The notes under the pieces were generated by a model. It saw only the letters and a list, made by a program, of their open reading frames with translations, did no database searches and was not told the DNA's origin. DNA of 64,000 nucleotides. It comes from Biscogniauxia marginata. Lineage: Eukaryota; Ascomycota; Sordariomycetes; Xylariales; Xylariaceae. Position numbers and translations under genes: made by a program. The DNA lies in the NCBI GenBank assembly GCA_022695795.1, contig MU404083.1, forward strand, positions 62,001 through 126,000, read 5' to 3'. Of this stretch, positions 33,266-45,638 are shown in pieces (within the stretch, counting starts at the first letter, position 1; each line of letters opens with the position of its first letter).

Positions 33266-35189
33266 CATGTCAAGGATTACGCGAGACATCTTGTCATCGT
33301 TCTTCGGGCTGCTTGGCCTTTAAGAGCCTTCGATGGCATTGACAGATTCAAAGACTAGCGCATCAAGGATGGATCGGACGATTTATAGTAAGGTTTCAAG
33401 AGATGTGCGGAATTGGGAAATCCCCTTAGTCATACGCCAAAAGCCAATGTGGATAGTTACTCTATCCTATCCTTAGAGGTGTAACTACAACATATATGGA
33501 GAGGAGCACTGCCTCCCACATGTGACAGGCATGATCGACGTTGAGAAGAAAGGTATTACTGCAAGCCCTATGTCCCTGAAAGTAATCCGGTAGGGAGGAG
33601 AAGGACAAAAAGGAGCCGGGACGGCGAGACTCAAAAGCTCAATGCGATCTAACCAGAAGTAAATAGAAGGCCTAGACTCTATAAGAGCGCCAGACTTGAC
33701 TATCACCTTCTCAAGACAGTAGTACAGTTGCATTACAATATCCAACTAAACTGATATAATTCTTTTTAATACCTCTAAAGAGCGTGCTATATATGCTATA
33801 CTGTCAATGAACGCAGTCCAAATAGCGAAAGAAGATAGTCACGTCAACTAATCCACAAGAGCTATTGGAAATGTAGCTCACCAGAGGTTGGGGTTTTTAA
33901 ATAAATACCTTGACTACCTCAATAACTTCATTATTATCTATTTACTCGGGGTTTGTCTGAATCCCATGCCCATTATACATTTACATAAACCTGCTATACA
34001 AATATACCGAGATCTTCACTATAGCTCTTGGACAGTATACAACATGCGTATTCCCTCTTTTTTTATTGGAGGTCGAAAGGGGAGTATTTTCTCCTTATAT
34101 TAGCTGTAGTTGTCTCAGCTTCGTGTTCTAATAACTCGATTACCTCAGACAACTACTCGCAGAAGTCACAACTTAAGACCAGGTCACAAGTAGCTCAAAA
34201 ACCTAGGCTCACATAAAAACTATTCTCATCATACTGATGACGTAAAGGTGATTTTGTTTTGGAATAGCTGATCTTTTGAATATCTTGTAATTAGTTAGTT
34301 ACTATTCTACTTCAATGGGATAGTTGTCTAGATGTGAACGATTGTCATAGCCCACTCTTCGGTGGACTACAAGGCGCCTTGCAAGAGGCTCAACGTCTTC
34401 TTCTTTCCATGAAACAGAAGCCCAATGCCGACATATAAGATCTTACTAATAATATTTCTGCTCTGAAGATAACATTACACGAGTTGATAGGGGAATAGGC
34501 TAGACAGATTCATATTTAGAGGAGCCGATTAGACATAATGGTGCAAACCTACTCAAGTTTCCGCTCCATAGTTATGAAGAGAGAGCACTGTAGTTACATC
34601 CTTTATATTCCCATGGGGTTTAATATAAGATATGTTGCACGATTACTAGTATGCGACCAAGACTATGACAACAAAAGGACGGCTCTGGGGTATCACATCC
34701 TCTTACGAGGAAGCATCACATAAATGATCAAGTATCCATTCTTCATTCGGACCTGTGGCAAACTTTCCCCAACGCCCAGAAGAAAGAGATCCTATCTCTG
34801 TATGGCTAGGCGGTAGAGCTAACCATCTTAATTATCCGCATTGGGTACTTGCGTTTATATAGATATAACATGGGGTACTTGGCAGTTGAGGAGAAAGCGG
34901 GATTTTGGGGGCGCGTGCTGCTGATTGGAGAAGCCCACGATCATTTGAGAAAGGCATGCTGCAGCACAGCCCGAGGTTAATGATGACATGGCATATCCTT
35001 ATAAGGCGTAGGGCACCGCCGTCCCTCATAAGACCCAACATCGGTGGGAGGGGAATTATGGAAGGCCTGGCAATTTCTTCCCCTCACCTTCGTGAGAATC
35101 TGCTATTATGCGCTTAGCTACAACGAAGTTGCCGTGCGATTGATGAGGAACTTGGCAGAATATTAAATCGCAAGAGCGGGTTCGGATAT
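33266..35189. other. AT-rich gene-poor DNA
   Basis: Dense stops in all frames, short ORFs of 60-86 codons without motifs. No repeat, RNA gene or transposon recognised by eye. Confidence 0.5.
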
Positions 35190-36592
35190 ACGGTCATCGA
35201 TGCGCACTCGCAAGTCCGGTTACTGCGAATTTCAAACGGTCCTCTGTTTTTCCCGCTGTGCAATACAACCTCGAGGTTGCAAGTTTGGCGGGTTTGCCAT
35301 CAACACAATACAGAGCACTTTCCTATACCCGAGGTCATGTTGAAGGACTGGAGTACGTAGGGGAGATCGAACTTAGTGGAGAATCATCATTTGTCTGTCG
35401 GAATCTTCACGAGTTCCTGCGTCCGATCGCAGCGTAGAACGAATATGGCTTGTTCTTCATCGACGCGGTTTGCATTAACCAACTAGACCCTGACGAACGA
35501 CGTTTGCAAGTCAAATACATGACACACATCTACCGCAATGACGCAATGCAGGACAAGTCATAACTTGGCTCGGTTTCCTAGAGTCAGATCAGCAGTTGAA
35601 TAATGTGCGATAGCTCAGCCAGATGAGGGGACAAGGGAAGTGTGCAAACTAGACAGCTCGGCACTAGAAGGCTTTCGGATATCTGAGTTACCATCACTAC
35701 TGGAGCCGCGTCTAGGTCGTTCAAGAAGTGCTACTTGCATCGAGAATGACGGTCTGGTGTGGCCTTTTCACTTTCCCATTGTCGCTCTTCGCTGGATCTT
35801 CTCCACCTGTGCCGCAACGGTATACCAGAAGTTGCATTGAGTATCGATGATAGTGGGCGACCGCGATCGATAGTAAACTCTTCATCGAGATTATGCAGCC
35901 CGGCGGAGAAGGTTGTGTCCCACAAGACCCGTCAAGCCCTCCGCCGGGTACGAATTGTGCTGGCTCAGGGAACGGAGGTTGGAACACTGGGAGAAATTAC
36001 GCTCGCGCTGAGGAGCAGCCCATCTACGGTAGTAGAAGCTTATCAGTCAACTGTGATGGACCCTCTCTATGAAGTCGCCCGCACATTTGGTAGGCTCCGT
36101 TGTTCTGACGCAAGGGATAAGCCATACAGGTTCCCTGGCATAATGAACGAGCGCGCAAGGGCTTGAGTGAATACATATTACACTCGAGACGTGGGACTCG
36201 CATATTATCAAGCCTCGAAGATCGGCGTCCACGAGATCTACACAGAGCAGGGCGATTTAGCTTATGTTCAGCGCCCTCCCCACGTGGAGAGGCTATGCAT
36301 TAGCTATTATTGCGACGCGCGCGATGCGTTTGGGATCGACGATACGAAGAGCCTGTCAATTCCAGAGCACGCCATGGGAGAACTACGCTATCAAGCTAAT
36401 CTAACGACTGATATCACCGAGGTGCAGTCAGGACGGCAATTTATCTGGCGCGATGCAGAGATCGGGGTATTCCCTGACTCGAAACAGTTGATTCGATCAA
36501 GAGAGCCTGTAAAACCCTTACGCTTAGGATGGCTGCGGAGATTTCACCATCACCAACTTCAGCTCATAGGGAAGATGTGCGTTATATTTTAA
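35190..36592 (+). pseudogene. Decayed heterokaryon-incompatibility (HET-domain) gene
   Basis: HET-domain proteins trigger cell death when unlike fungal individuals fuse. The opening block reads IRLLRISNGP then YRALSYTRGHVEGLEYVGEI, in which the hallmark Trp of the LSYxWG motif is replaced by Arg. The second hallmark lies at 35457-35560: FIDAVCINQLDPDERRLQV then MTHIYRNDA, followed after a frame shift by VITWLGSLESD. A third block (35759-36592) has RCSDARDKPYRFPGIMNERAR, where the usual DKVYGLLGL is changed, then an in-frame stop at 36164-36166 and continued similarity (YYQASKIGVHEIYTEQGDL). Several stops and frame shifts rule out a full product. It stands alone in gene-poor DNA. Confidence 0.8.
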
Positions 36593-39510
36593 TCTGTAAC
36601 GCTCGTCTAGGTTGAAAGAGCGCTAATACGGTCCCGGTCTGAGTCCGCCAGGAAGCCGTCCCCTCATCGGCCGTACGGTGCCGGTACTGGCCAGTGAGTA
36701 TTACTGCTATTGCCGTCCTGAAAGGAGGACATCTTGATCCTTCTTCATGTAGCCCGTATAGTTGTGCTGGAGCTAAGCACTGCCACTGGCCATGGGGAGC
36801 TACGGGCCGATTTGAGTAGCCATCCCCTTTCGATCACCGATTGTACTCTTATTCATCTGATAGTCACGTCAGTTTTAGTGCTGCCGCGCAGTTGCGACGC
36901 GTACGATATACAACACAGCGGCTGGAGCGCTATCTACTGGTATCAGTTCGCCGGAAGGGAAATTACGCCGAGCTATGGTGTATTCCATCTAATCGCTCAT
37001 AGCTAGTATCTGTTATCAATCTCTTACGATTGCTCCACAACATTCCCAGTTGCAATCCCTATCATCGACGATCTAGAGTATCGAATCAGACCATCACAAA
37101 AGTTCTCCATAATCAACCGTGTAGTTGCAGGAGGACAGGTCGACAATTAGGACAAAAATCACTGACAGGGCCACAAGCGAGAGGCAATCAGTTTCTGTGC
37201 ACTGAGCACCAAGTGTCTTCTTGAGACCCAAAAAAAATAAAAATATAAAAAATACCGACTATTACCGTAAGTAAAAACGCCCGCAGCCTGGCTGGTCAGC
37301 TCGCTAGGACATCCTAGACGGCCTTGGTATTCAACAAATGATGAATCCTGAATCTATCCAATTACTAATGCAGCGGAATATGCACGGGTGAGATCATCTC
37401 TCCATCTGCAATTCGATTTCTGAATAAAGAACCAATCCTAGTAAGAAGAATCTCATTATCCTTGTCAGGACCCCTGTGGGCCCCCTTCTTATACATACCC
37501 ACCAAAAGTTTACGTGGGTTAGAGTCCAAAAAGGTGCGGCATATCTGATTTCTCGAGTCAGCTCTTCTCAGTGGGTGGCTACATTCGCCTTTGCTATTGG
37601 GATAGAGCGAGAAGTAAGGAGATAGATGGCGCTGTATGGCTAGCAAGTTGTATGCCCGAGCGACCAGTCACGGGGAGAGGGAGAACAAAATAAACAGGTC
37701 TTGCCAACGCAGGTATGTCTCTCTCACCGGTTGTATGGATCCATCTCTCAACCGGCAAAAATGGCATGTGCTACTGCAGCTGAGGGTATGCATACATACA
37801 GTAGAGAGACAGAGAGGATAAGGGCAATCACTCGAGCCCCTCCCGAACCGTAATTGGCCTACCTTCAGCCCTGCGCTTGTTCTGTGCAATGACGCTACAA
37901 CACCTCCCGTCAATGGCCAGCCAGCCGTATTGCGGTGTGAACCCGTATGAACCACAGACTAGCCAAGACATCCCAAACTGTCAACTAGAGAAACCTGGGC
38001 AACGTTACCTGGTGCCAACAGATGATCTTACCACAGATTCTATACATTGGGGGGCGCTCCTTGACCCCCCCCTTATCTGCACGGAGGCAGGGTTATATCA
38101 TCAAGGTTCCAGTTGCGGTGAAGCTGCCAATTGCGTTGGCTATGTTCGACTGGTTCGTCGTCCTGCCAGTGATGTCTAAAAGTAGCTCGCTAATCAACAG
38201 GATGGCGAGGGATGGTGCGAGTATTGTGCCTCATGTGGATACCCAGCTTGAGAGAACAAGCTATAGTCTCGCCGATCATTCACATGCACCTGGAACGGGG
38301 GGCTCGCAGGGATGGCTCCTTATGACGTAGGCGTCAGTGAGCCGCATCCAACGAACCTCCCGAGTTGCGGATCCGGATCGGTAGGTGGATGGAGCCGCGA
38401 TACCAAGACCTGCAGGTTCGGCCAGCACCAAGAGTGCTTTTTGTGCTGAATCTGCATCAAGGCTCCACGTAGTGCATAAATATTATGTACCTAGATATGC
38501 GCGGCCAGGGGTGGATAGCCGCCGCGCCGCCGCAGCCGGCCTAAGCGATTTTCAGACCTGTCATGTCTCCCCCCCTCCAGTTGATCTTGCGTCGAATACG
38601 GATTATGCCGGCAGAGGGCTTGCCATTCTCGAGCCCTACCATTCGCCAGAGCCAAGTAAGGACTACAAGCAGGTAACGAAAAGCAACGAGCATGTGGTGT
38701 CGTGTCTAGGCCGGAAGTACATAGGTACTGGTCACCAGACCGGCTTCAGAGAGAGACAGCATGAAAGCAAATACCCGGTAATTTGACTACTTTCTGACAC
38801 ACATAGATAGCACACCCTTTCCTTCTTCCGGCCCTGCTGATGTCCATTTGCCAATGGCGTGTGTCCTAGCCTGTCTTATCAACTCCTATCGGAAAATTGC
38901 GGACAAGACTGGGACGCTAGGCCTCGTCGTCAAGCTGCCTCCCGTGGGGCGGTGGGCCTGCACTGTTACAGCTAGACGTGCATATGCTTCCAGCCAGGTA
39001 TGCAGGAGACAACTGGAGAAGGCTCCATCGTGGTTGAGACCCATTGGGAAGTATCTATACGATGAAGCAGTGAAGTCGGCTTAATCGATATCGAGCCTCG
39101 CATGAGTGATGTCAGAAGGGGCTTATCCTGGCCGAACGAACTTTGGTTACGAGGCAAGCGAGGCAAACGGAAATTGAAGCACCTCCGTGTTGACGCCGCA
39201 GGGTTGATTATGATCGGTTGGGGACTGACAAGATGGTGGTCCACCAGAGACCACGCCATACTCGTAGGGGAGGGGGAAAGATTTGGCATCTCAAAGGTAT
39301 AAATGATGGGCATCTTCTCCCCCAGACTGAGCTAGAGGTTATATTCTATCCCCAGACTTTTCACATCCTCTTCGATCCACCTCTTCTATCCACCTCTACT
39401 CCATAGACCACGCGAGATCCAGACCGCCGGGCAGTCTATCTCTTTCCAGAGCAGAAAACTTCTTCATTACTTCTCCCAGACACCCTTATATCACCACTTC
39501 CTTCTTCAAT
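36593..39510. other. Gene-poor region of 2.9 kb, no recognised gene
   Basis: GC-richer islands at about 37860-38330 and 38500-39080 give ORFs of 78-133 codons (plus 38385-38786, plus 38848-39084) with no family resemblance. They may be remains of old genes. The immediate promoter of the aldo/keto reductase lies at 39300-39510, with pyrimidine-rich DNA typical of fungal leaders. Confidence 0.45.
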
Positions 39511-40458
39511 ATGGCACCAGCTGTCTCCATTGAGCGGGCTGTCAGCCTGGCCGTTGACAAGGTTAAGGTTAAGCCCACCCGAAAGGACTCGGGTTACCAG
39601 TCCCCATCTCCGGTAGACTCTCCTCGCCTGACCGTCAAGCTCAACGACGGCAACGAGATCCCCCAGATCGCCCTCGGTGTCTACAAGGCCCCTAACGGCC
39701 AAGAGACAGAGGACGCCGTCATTGCGGCGCTGGACGCCGGCTACCGTCACATCGACTCGGCGGCCCGGTACGCCAACGAGGAGGCGTGCGGCCGTGCCCT
39801 CCACAGGTGGTTTGAGAAGACGGGCACTCCCCGTGAAGAAGTCTTCGTGACCACCAAGCTGTGGGACGCAGACCACGGCTACGAGGCCACCTTCAACGCG
39901 CTCTGCGACTCGCTGGCCAAGTTCCAGCTCGACTACTTTGACCTCTACCTCATCCACTCTCCATCGGACGACAAGGACAAGCGCCACGAGTCCTGGAGAG
40001 CGCTGGAGACAGCCCAGAAGCTCGGCAAGGTCCGTTCGATTGGTGTCTCTAACTTCGGCGCCAACCATCTCGACGAGCTGTTGGCCGAGACCACAGTCGT
40101 CCCCGCCGTCAACCAGATTGAGGTGCACCCGTTCTGCCAGCGCCAGGACCTCGTCGACAAGTGCCGCCAGCACGGCATCGTCATTGAGGCCTACTCGCCG
40201 CTCGCTCGCGGCAACAAGCTTGAGGACCCCCGCGTCGTCGCCATCGCCGAGAGGAACGGCAAGACCCCGGCTCAGATCCTCATCAACTGGAGCGCCACTC
40301 GCGGCAACGTTGTGCTTCCCAAGTCGCTGACTGCCCACCGCATCAAGTCCAACATGGAGTCTCTCGACTTCACCCTCTCGGACGAGGACATGGCCGAGCT
40401 CGATGCCCTAGGATCTGAGAACTACGTGACCGGCTCCCTCCACCGCTCTAAGGACTGA
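39511..40458 (+). CDS. Aldo/keto reductase
   Basis: NADP(H)-dependent oxidoreductase of the AKR superfamily, cytosolic. Single exon, 315 residues. The (beta/alpha)8 barrel begins near residue 40 with LTVKLNDGNEIPQIALG. Catalytic residues are Asp82 and Tyr87 in the first signature (GYRHIDSAARYANEE), Lys116 in VFVTTKLW and His149 in DLYLIHSP. The second signature GKVRSIGVSNF and the cofactor-site segment LPKSLTAHRIKSNMESLDF (residues 270-290) follow. A non-conserved N-terminal extension of about 38 residues, rich in Ser/Pro and Lys, is longer than in typical members and could be a targeting or regulatory segment. Very strong codon bias towards C-ending codons suggests high expression. Physiological substrate not deducible. 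Confidence 0.93.
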   Translation: MAPAVSIERAVSLAVDKVKVKPTRKDSGYQSPSPVDSPRLTVKLNDGNEIPQIALGVYKAPNGQETEDAVIAALDAGYRHIDSAARYANEEACGRALHRWFEKTGTPREEVFVTTKLWDADHGYEATFNALCDSLAKFQLDYFDLYLIHSPSDDKDKRHESWRALETAQKLGKVRSIGVSNFGANHLDELLAETTVVPAVNQIEVHPFCQRQDLVDKCRQHGIVIEAYSPLARGNKLEDPRVVAIAERNGKTPAQILINWSATRGNVVLPKSLTAHRIKSNMESLDFTLSDEDMAELDALGSENYVTGSLHRSKD

Positions 40459-43400
40459 ATCAATTTCAAGTCCTGAAAGCCAATCTATAAAAGTTTTTTT
40501 CTTCTCTTCTCCGCCCATCACGGATGTTCCCTCCTTCAGTTCATCCAATCGCCCCGATTGCTTACGAAAGATGAGAAAAGAAATTTACCCTAAAAAGGGA
40601 CTTTTCTTTTCCGACGACCATTCGTTCATTTTTCCGAAGAGCAACGGAAGAAATGGTATACAAACTATACCGTCACACTCATCCCGTCCGGTTCGTTTTA
40701 TGGATATGGCAGGCAAGGCAAGGAATTTTTGGCATGGGCGCAAGAAGATGCATATCATCTTCTTTTTAGCATTTGAACCACAGATTCTTTTTTATTAGGT
40801 ACCAAAGATGTCTGCATGTTTTTCTTCTCTTACCCATGTTATGAATTAGATGAATAGAATGAAGAATGAAAACAGAATAAATTACAATCTATAACTCATC
40901 TCGATTGAACGAATGGTGATTCAAAAGTCCTATTAGAATTCTAGTGTTTCTGTTCAATTTGTTCGTTAGGTCATTAGCTTTCGTTGCGTGCAGTCTGTAT
41001 GATATACTATGGTGCGTGGTTGCGACCATAACATTAGACAGTGGGTGGGAGAATCGCAACTTGCGATTTACTTTAGAGGTTGGCATGAAGTTCACATTGA
41101 GTTATTAGCGAGTTCCTCTTTTTATTACCCCAGACTGGGGGTGGCCAAGGCCAAAAATAAATTATCGTGAGATGCATGTGCGTAATACAGATCTACCTTG
41201 TTTTCGCCCGGGCGTTTATCCAGTGACAAGCGCCCGCCACGTGGGTGAGTAACCTAGGAAATCCCCCCTTTCGGAGTTCACGATAGTCACACGTCCGGCA
41301 CAAACTGGTGGAGAGGTGGATCGACCGTACACACGTAGGCGCGCACACACACACACTTCTTTATTTTATGCACGCAGATACATAATACAAGATGTGTATT
41401 TTATGTAATTACATAAAAATCAAGCATGCCCTAAATATTTATACACTCATTTAAAAAGGTTTAATATTAATTTTTTTCCCAATCAAATTAAAAAAATTTA
41501 TTTTATTAAAAAAAGTTAACTGACTTTTGTTTAATTTAAACTTAATCCGGTTGTTAAAGTTCTTCGCGTTCTCGAATTAACTATTAAAAGCATCATAAAA
41601 GTATCACCTTAACTCTAGCACAGCGAGACTCTGAGGACTAGCGACCAGAGTAGAAGAGGGAGGGGCATAAGCAGATAAGTCAGAAGGGCTCGCATACTAA
41701 CTTTTAACGTGTTAAAAGTATCGGAGGTTCGCTTTCGCATAATTTAAGTACGTCCCGAGCTACAAGGCATTTTAGATATGCATAGAAGTACTTTACATAA
41801 GCACTAGAGACAGATCATCAATATCCCGGATCACATACCTACATCGTACTCAAAACATCATCCCATGCAGATGTAGCATGTTAATCTTCAAAATAATGTT
41901 ACTTCCCTGCTACAGATTGTTACAGGTGATGCTATAAAATGAAACTTTCAGTATACACAAGAAAAGTTTTCATTGAAGTTGTTCTACAACCTTGCAGGAG
42001 TATTTTCTAGCTTGATGCAAGTAAAAGTCACAAACTTGATAGAATCAATGCTGAATCAAGACCTTGCTCAATGCATCCGATAAGGTATGGCGGTAAGTAT
42101 CGGAGTTGTAACTCGGAGACGCTAATATCAACGATTCAGGGGTTGTTGTTGATCGGTACAATTTACTTAAACATGTCCTCACCACATAGGTATGTGCTTA
42201 CATGTATCAAGTACCGACAATCTATTACCTACCTAACTACCTCATACATATGTATTCATACTTAATGTTGACGAATTCTTCTACTTACATGTCATGGTAA
42301 ACCAAACCCCGCGACAAGGTTTCCTATACTACCACGGACCTACGGAGTATACTACTCCGTCAGTTAGTGATTAGCAGTCACGTCAATGGACAACTAATCA
42401 ATCAATTGAAACATGACAAGGGGGGGGGGGGGGGGGCCCCCCGGCGCGGAGGGCCACCACGGAGGCGGAGCCGNNNNNNNNNNCACTCACGTTTTTAAAT
42501 CACCGTATTTTTTTTTTTTGCCTTCACTTAAATTGAAAAAAAAAAAAAAAATTAAAAAAACAAAAACCCCCCCCCCCCCCCCCCCCCCCCAAAGACCACA
42601 ACATGAAATATCTAAACCCTAGTACATAGGTACATTAATACACTTAATTAGTTTAGGTTGGCAATTCTCGCCGAGCAGGAGAGAGATACTTGTTCCGCCT
42701 CTGTACATATCAAACGAAATTGCACGCTTACCTAGTCTAACGCTACTGATCCGTATCCTATCAATACCACTTTTCCCTTCCATCCAGCCGCCTGCCTACT
42801 TTATCTTAGGTATCTTACGTATTTATCCCTACTAGAGGTTACATGTTTGATGTAAGTCTAGTACTAGGTTGTCATGCTCGCTCACGTCATCAGGCATTCT
42901 TGCTTTATCGGGGCGACTGACGTGATATTCCCACTTTCAGGGTCCAGTCTTTTTTTATTTTTTTTATTGCCTACCCTATGCATGGTATCTGTGTAAGTGG
43001 GCATGTTGTGTACGCTGATGTATGCAACCTTCTCTGGCCTCACTCTCTCCTTCCATCTCTCTTCTCTCTCTTGCAGCTTGGGCAAGGCGGGAAATGGGAT
43101 GGGTGATACGACCCTGCTGCTACTCCATACGGCCCGATTCTCCAGCCTCTGCAAAAACCAGGTAGAACGTTGCGAGAATTGACGCACGGCTTACGCCCCC
43201 TTTTCGGCCACCGGACGCGGCAAATTGAGACCGACTACCGGTGGCCTCCGGGTCTTTCTCGATGCCACGGCTTGCGCCGGGTTAGTAGGTATATACTGAC
43301 CCGGGCGGCCCTCTAAGTGAAGAAGGGAAAAGAAACACCTTCCTAAAACATTAGCTTCATTTATTCACTACTCTATCTTTCTATGATCATTACCGAGCTC

Positions 43401-43537
43401 GGCTGTGATATACGTAAGGCCTGAAATGGCTCCGCTGGAATAGGTAGGTAGTCTACGCCCTTCCCATCGTCCAGAAAGTGCGTTATTTCCCCATGTCTAC
43501 CATGCCATATGATCTAGCCCCGGGTAATAGCCACCAC
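40459..43537. other. AT-rich gene-poor region with an assembly gap
   Basis: No gene recognised. Contains strongly AT-rich DNA at 41390-41600, a short CA microsatellite at 41344-41356, a 17-G run at 42420-42436, ten N at 42474-42483, T and A runs at 42510-42551 and a 24-C run at 42567-42590. The single ORF across the gap is an artefact. CCTA motifs at 42228-42243. Confidence 0.55.
42474..42483. other. Assembly gap (10 N) flanked by long homopolymers
   Basis: Ten undetermined bases follow a 17-G run and GC-rich DNA and precede T, A and C homopolymers. The setting suggests a scaffold join or collapsed low-complexity sequence; the true distance across it is unknown. Confidence 0.95.
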
Positions 43538-43972
43538 TTAATCAATATACCACTTAGCAATGTGCCCTTCACAGTTCATAGTCCCCTCCGCACCGACCCT
43601 ACCGTTCGCGCCGCCGAACCGGTTCACTGCCTCGTCGATGATGTCGAGAATGTCCTGGTTGCGCATCGAGAACCGCAGGTTCGCGGGCTCGCCGTCGCCG
43701 CGGGAGACGCTGAACCCGCAGTCGTGACCTAGCATCGGCTGCCTGTAGCCGTCGGGCTTGCCCGCGAAGTCGACGTTCCAGTCGCTGGGGTCCTGGAGGA
43801 CAGCCGCGCAGGTATCCTGGCACTGCGAGGTCGAGGGCGAAACCGAAGGGTTCGTGCGGTCCAATAACGTCAGCGTGGTGCAGTAGCCGGCGATTGACTT
43901 GTCGCCCGTGCACGCGGCCGCGAGGGCGAGGCCGCTGAACGTGCTGGCGATGAGGATAGTGAGGGGATGCAT
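43538..43972 (-). CDS. Small secreted cysteine-containing protein, effector-like
   Basis: About 144 residues from the ATG at 43970-43972, chosen because it starts a clear signal peptide (MHPLTILIASTFSGLALAAA) and has good context (ACAAGATGC); an in-frame ATG 20 codons upstream would bury the signal. The mature part has six cysteines (CTGD..., GYCTT, SQCQDTCAA, HDCGFS, NCEGH) and a region NLRFSMRNQDILDIIDEAVN followed by a Gly-rich turn, giving a compact extracellular fold. I do not recognise a named family; it resembles the many fungal proteins found in culture filtrates and in planta. The gene is GC-rich within AT-rich surroundings and stands alone, like many effector candidates. An 18-A run lies at 44044-44062 in its upstream region. 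Confidence 0.65.
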   Translation of the reverse strand: MHPLTILIASTFSGLALAAACTGDKSIAGYCTTLTLLDRTNPSVSPSTSQCQDTCAAVLQDPSDWNVDFAGKPDGYRQPMLGHDCGFSVSRGDGEPANLRFSMRNQDILDIIDEAVNRFGGANGRVGAEGTMNCEGHIAKWYID

Positions 43973-44895
43973 CTTGTCGGTCGATATCGTGCACAATACT
44001 GTCGATGAGCGTTGTCGGTGAGTTTTACCCAACGTCGGTTCTCAAAAAAAAAAAAAAAAAAACCTGCAGCGAGTGATCCTTGAAGTATAGAGCTACCTGG
44101 TGGTTGATGAGGAGCGAGAGAAGACCCCTCGAATCCCGCCATTCCCGGCGTTTATATAGCCTCTCCTCAGCTGTGCCTCACGATATTTCTGTTGTTGGCT
44201 GTGACATCGCAGAGCTTGAAATTTCTCCTCATCCCTCACTACCGTAATTGTGAGTACAAATGAATTGAATCTCAAGTGTGTGACCAAATATCATCGTCGT
44301 TCCCCACCAATGAAGCGCCAAATTTGGGCTAGGATGTGACACGGGCTGACCCTATAATGTGTTCGTTGCGCTGATTCGCTGTCACGTCCAATTTGGTCAC
44401 TCTCCGGCAAGCAATCCTCTTTGGCAAACACCTCATGTGACCCAGCCCCAGAGGTGATCTTGCTCTTAATAATATCAAGTGTGGGCGGTTATGAGTTTGC
44501 TCAAATCCTTCGACCCCGGCTGATTTAATGTAATAAATTCCATTCACGACCATAGTTAATTATTAGTATCTTGTGTCGCAGCTGAGTTGTAGGTAAGGGG
44601 AAGTTGATGCAATTTCGGAGCCATCGTAGAATAGAGATGAAGCAGGGTTAACGCAGTATAGATCGGTCAGGAGGTCTAGTCGTAGATAATGTCGAGGATC
44701 TATTCCGCAAGATGGAATAGTTGCGGTTGGTAGATGAGCATGGTGCGAATATTTATCAACGAATTCCACAGGCTCATTGCTAGTCATCGCCCGGGACGAA
44801 GGTAAATTATGATGTGAGTTAGGAGAATGGCATTCCAGAGGACCGGCAATAAGAGATGAACGGGAAACTGGTCGAGCATCGGTCCCGGAGCAGTG
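43973..44895. other. Upstream region of the secreted-protein gene
   Basis: No gene recognised. Includes a long A-run (44044-44062) and AT-rich DNA to 44890. Confidence 0.5.
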
Positions 44896-45069
44896 TCATT
44901 TCGTCCCTTGCCGTTTGGTTGCCAGCTCCAACTCTAAGGCATCTGCCACACAAAGTTTACAGATAGGCTTGTATACCCTTTCTTTGATGTCGTTGCAATC
45001 GTCCTTGCATGGCAAGCGTCTCTCGTAGGGCTTGCAGCCGCACTTGTATATGATTATAATTTTGCACAT
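44896..45069 (-). CDS. Tiny cysteine-rich protein, 57 residues, unknown
   Basis: From the ATG at 45067-45069 the frame gives MCKIIIIYKCGCKPYERRLP and continues with a KDDC pair and PICKLCVAD. The arrangement of C-x7-CGC, PC, C and CxxC is like a small zinc-binding knuckle seen in many short fungal proteins. No signal peptide. The frame stays open upstream to 45150, but that part lacks conservation features. Family unknown, and the length makes the call uncertain. Confidence 0.4.
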   Translation of the reverse strand: MCKIIIIYKCGCKPYERRLPCKDDCNDIKERVYKPICKLCVADALELELATKRQGTK

Positions 45070-45422
45070 CGTTTCGAAATAAACAGGATGGTCTCGGTTG
45101 CGTGCAACTAAACAGTGATTTATGGCAATCGAGTCGAGCGTGTGTGGCAATATAGGTGATACTTGACCAGGACTATCGTCGTGAAGTTGGTTGAACGTTT
45201 GTTTGGCAATGAGTGACAGCAGTTTCGATAAACCTGCAATTTAGTTGATGTTTTATATAATGAAGAATCTGGTTGTCGGAGAAAGCTTAGTCAAAGTTGT
45301 GTGTGCTGTGGCACCCCTTTCTCCGTCTTGACTGAGCTTGACTCCAGACCCTCTCGAAGCATATTCATATCAAATCCAAACTTTCTTCTATCACAGCGCC
45401 GCTGTGAGAGGTTCCTTTTACT

Positions 45423-45638
45423 TTAATTCATCAAGCGCCACATTCGCTCCAGTATGTTCGAAGGATACTGGCATATAGGCAATCTTCGATTCGTATTTAT
45501 CACCTTAACCTCATAGTAACAGATATCGCAAAGAACCCGTTCTGAGTCAAGTTTACCGACGACGCCATCTCTGCAGGGGCTTAGCTTTCCTGGTGGCTGC
45601 TTTCGACATTGGCATTGACATTGTCTGGGCATTGTCAT
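45423..45638 (-). CDS. Tiny cysteine-rich protein, up to 71 residues, unknown
   Basis: Starts MTMPRQCQCQCRKQPPGKLS and continues through PCRDGVVG to RVLCDICYYEV. Several CxC/CxxC pairs suggest metal binding, in the same style as the ORF at 44896-45069 which lies on the same strand 350 nt away. Possibly two members of one small family, or one relic split by decay. No signal peptide. Confidence 0.35.
   Translation of the reverse strand: MTMPRQCQCQCRKQPPGKLSPCRDGVVGKLDSERVLCDICYYEVKVINTNRRLPICQYPSNILERMWRLMN

Noticed and set aside
39436..40338. Minus-strand frame of 300 codons over the aldo/keto reductase
   Set aside because: Antisense shadow of a codon-biased gene; no family resemblance.
42413..42622. 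ORF that spans the ten N
   Set aside because: Built from homopolymers and undetermined bases.
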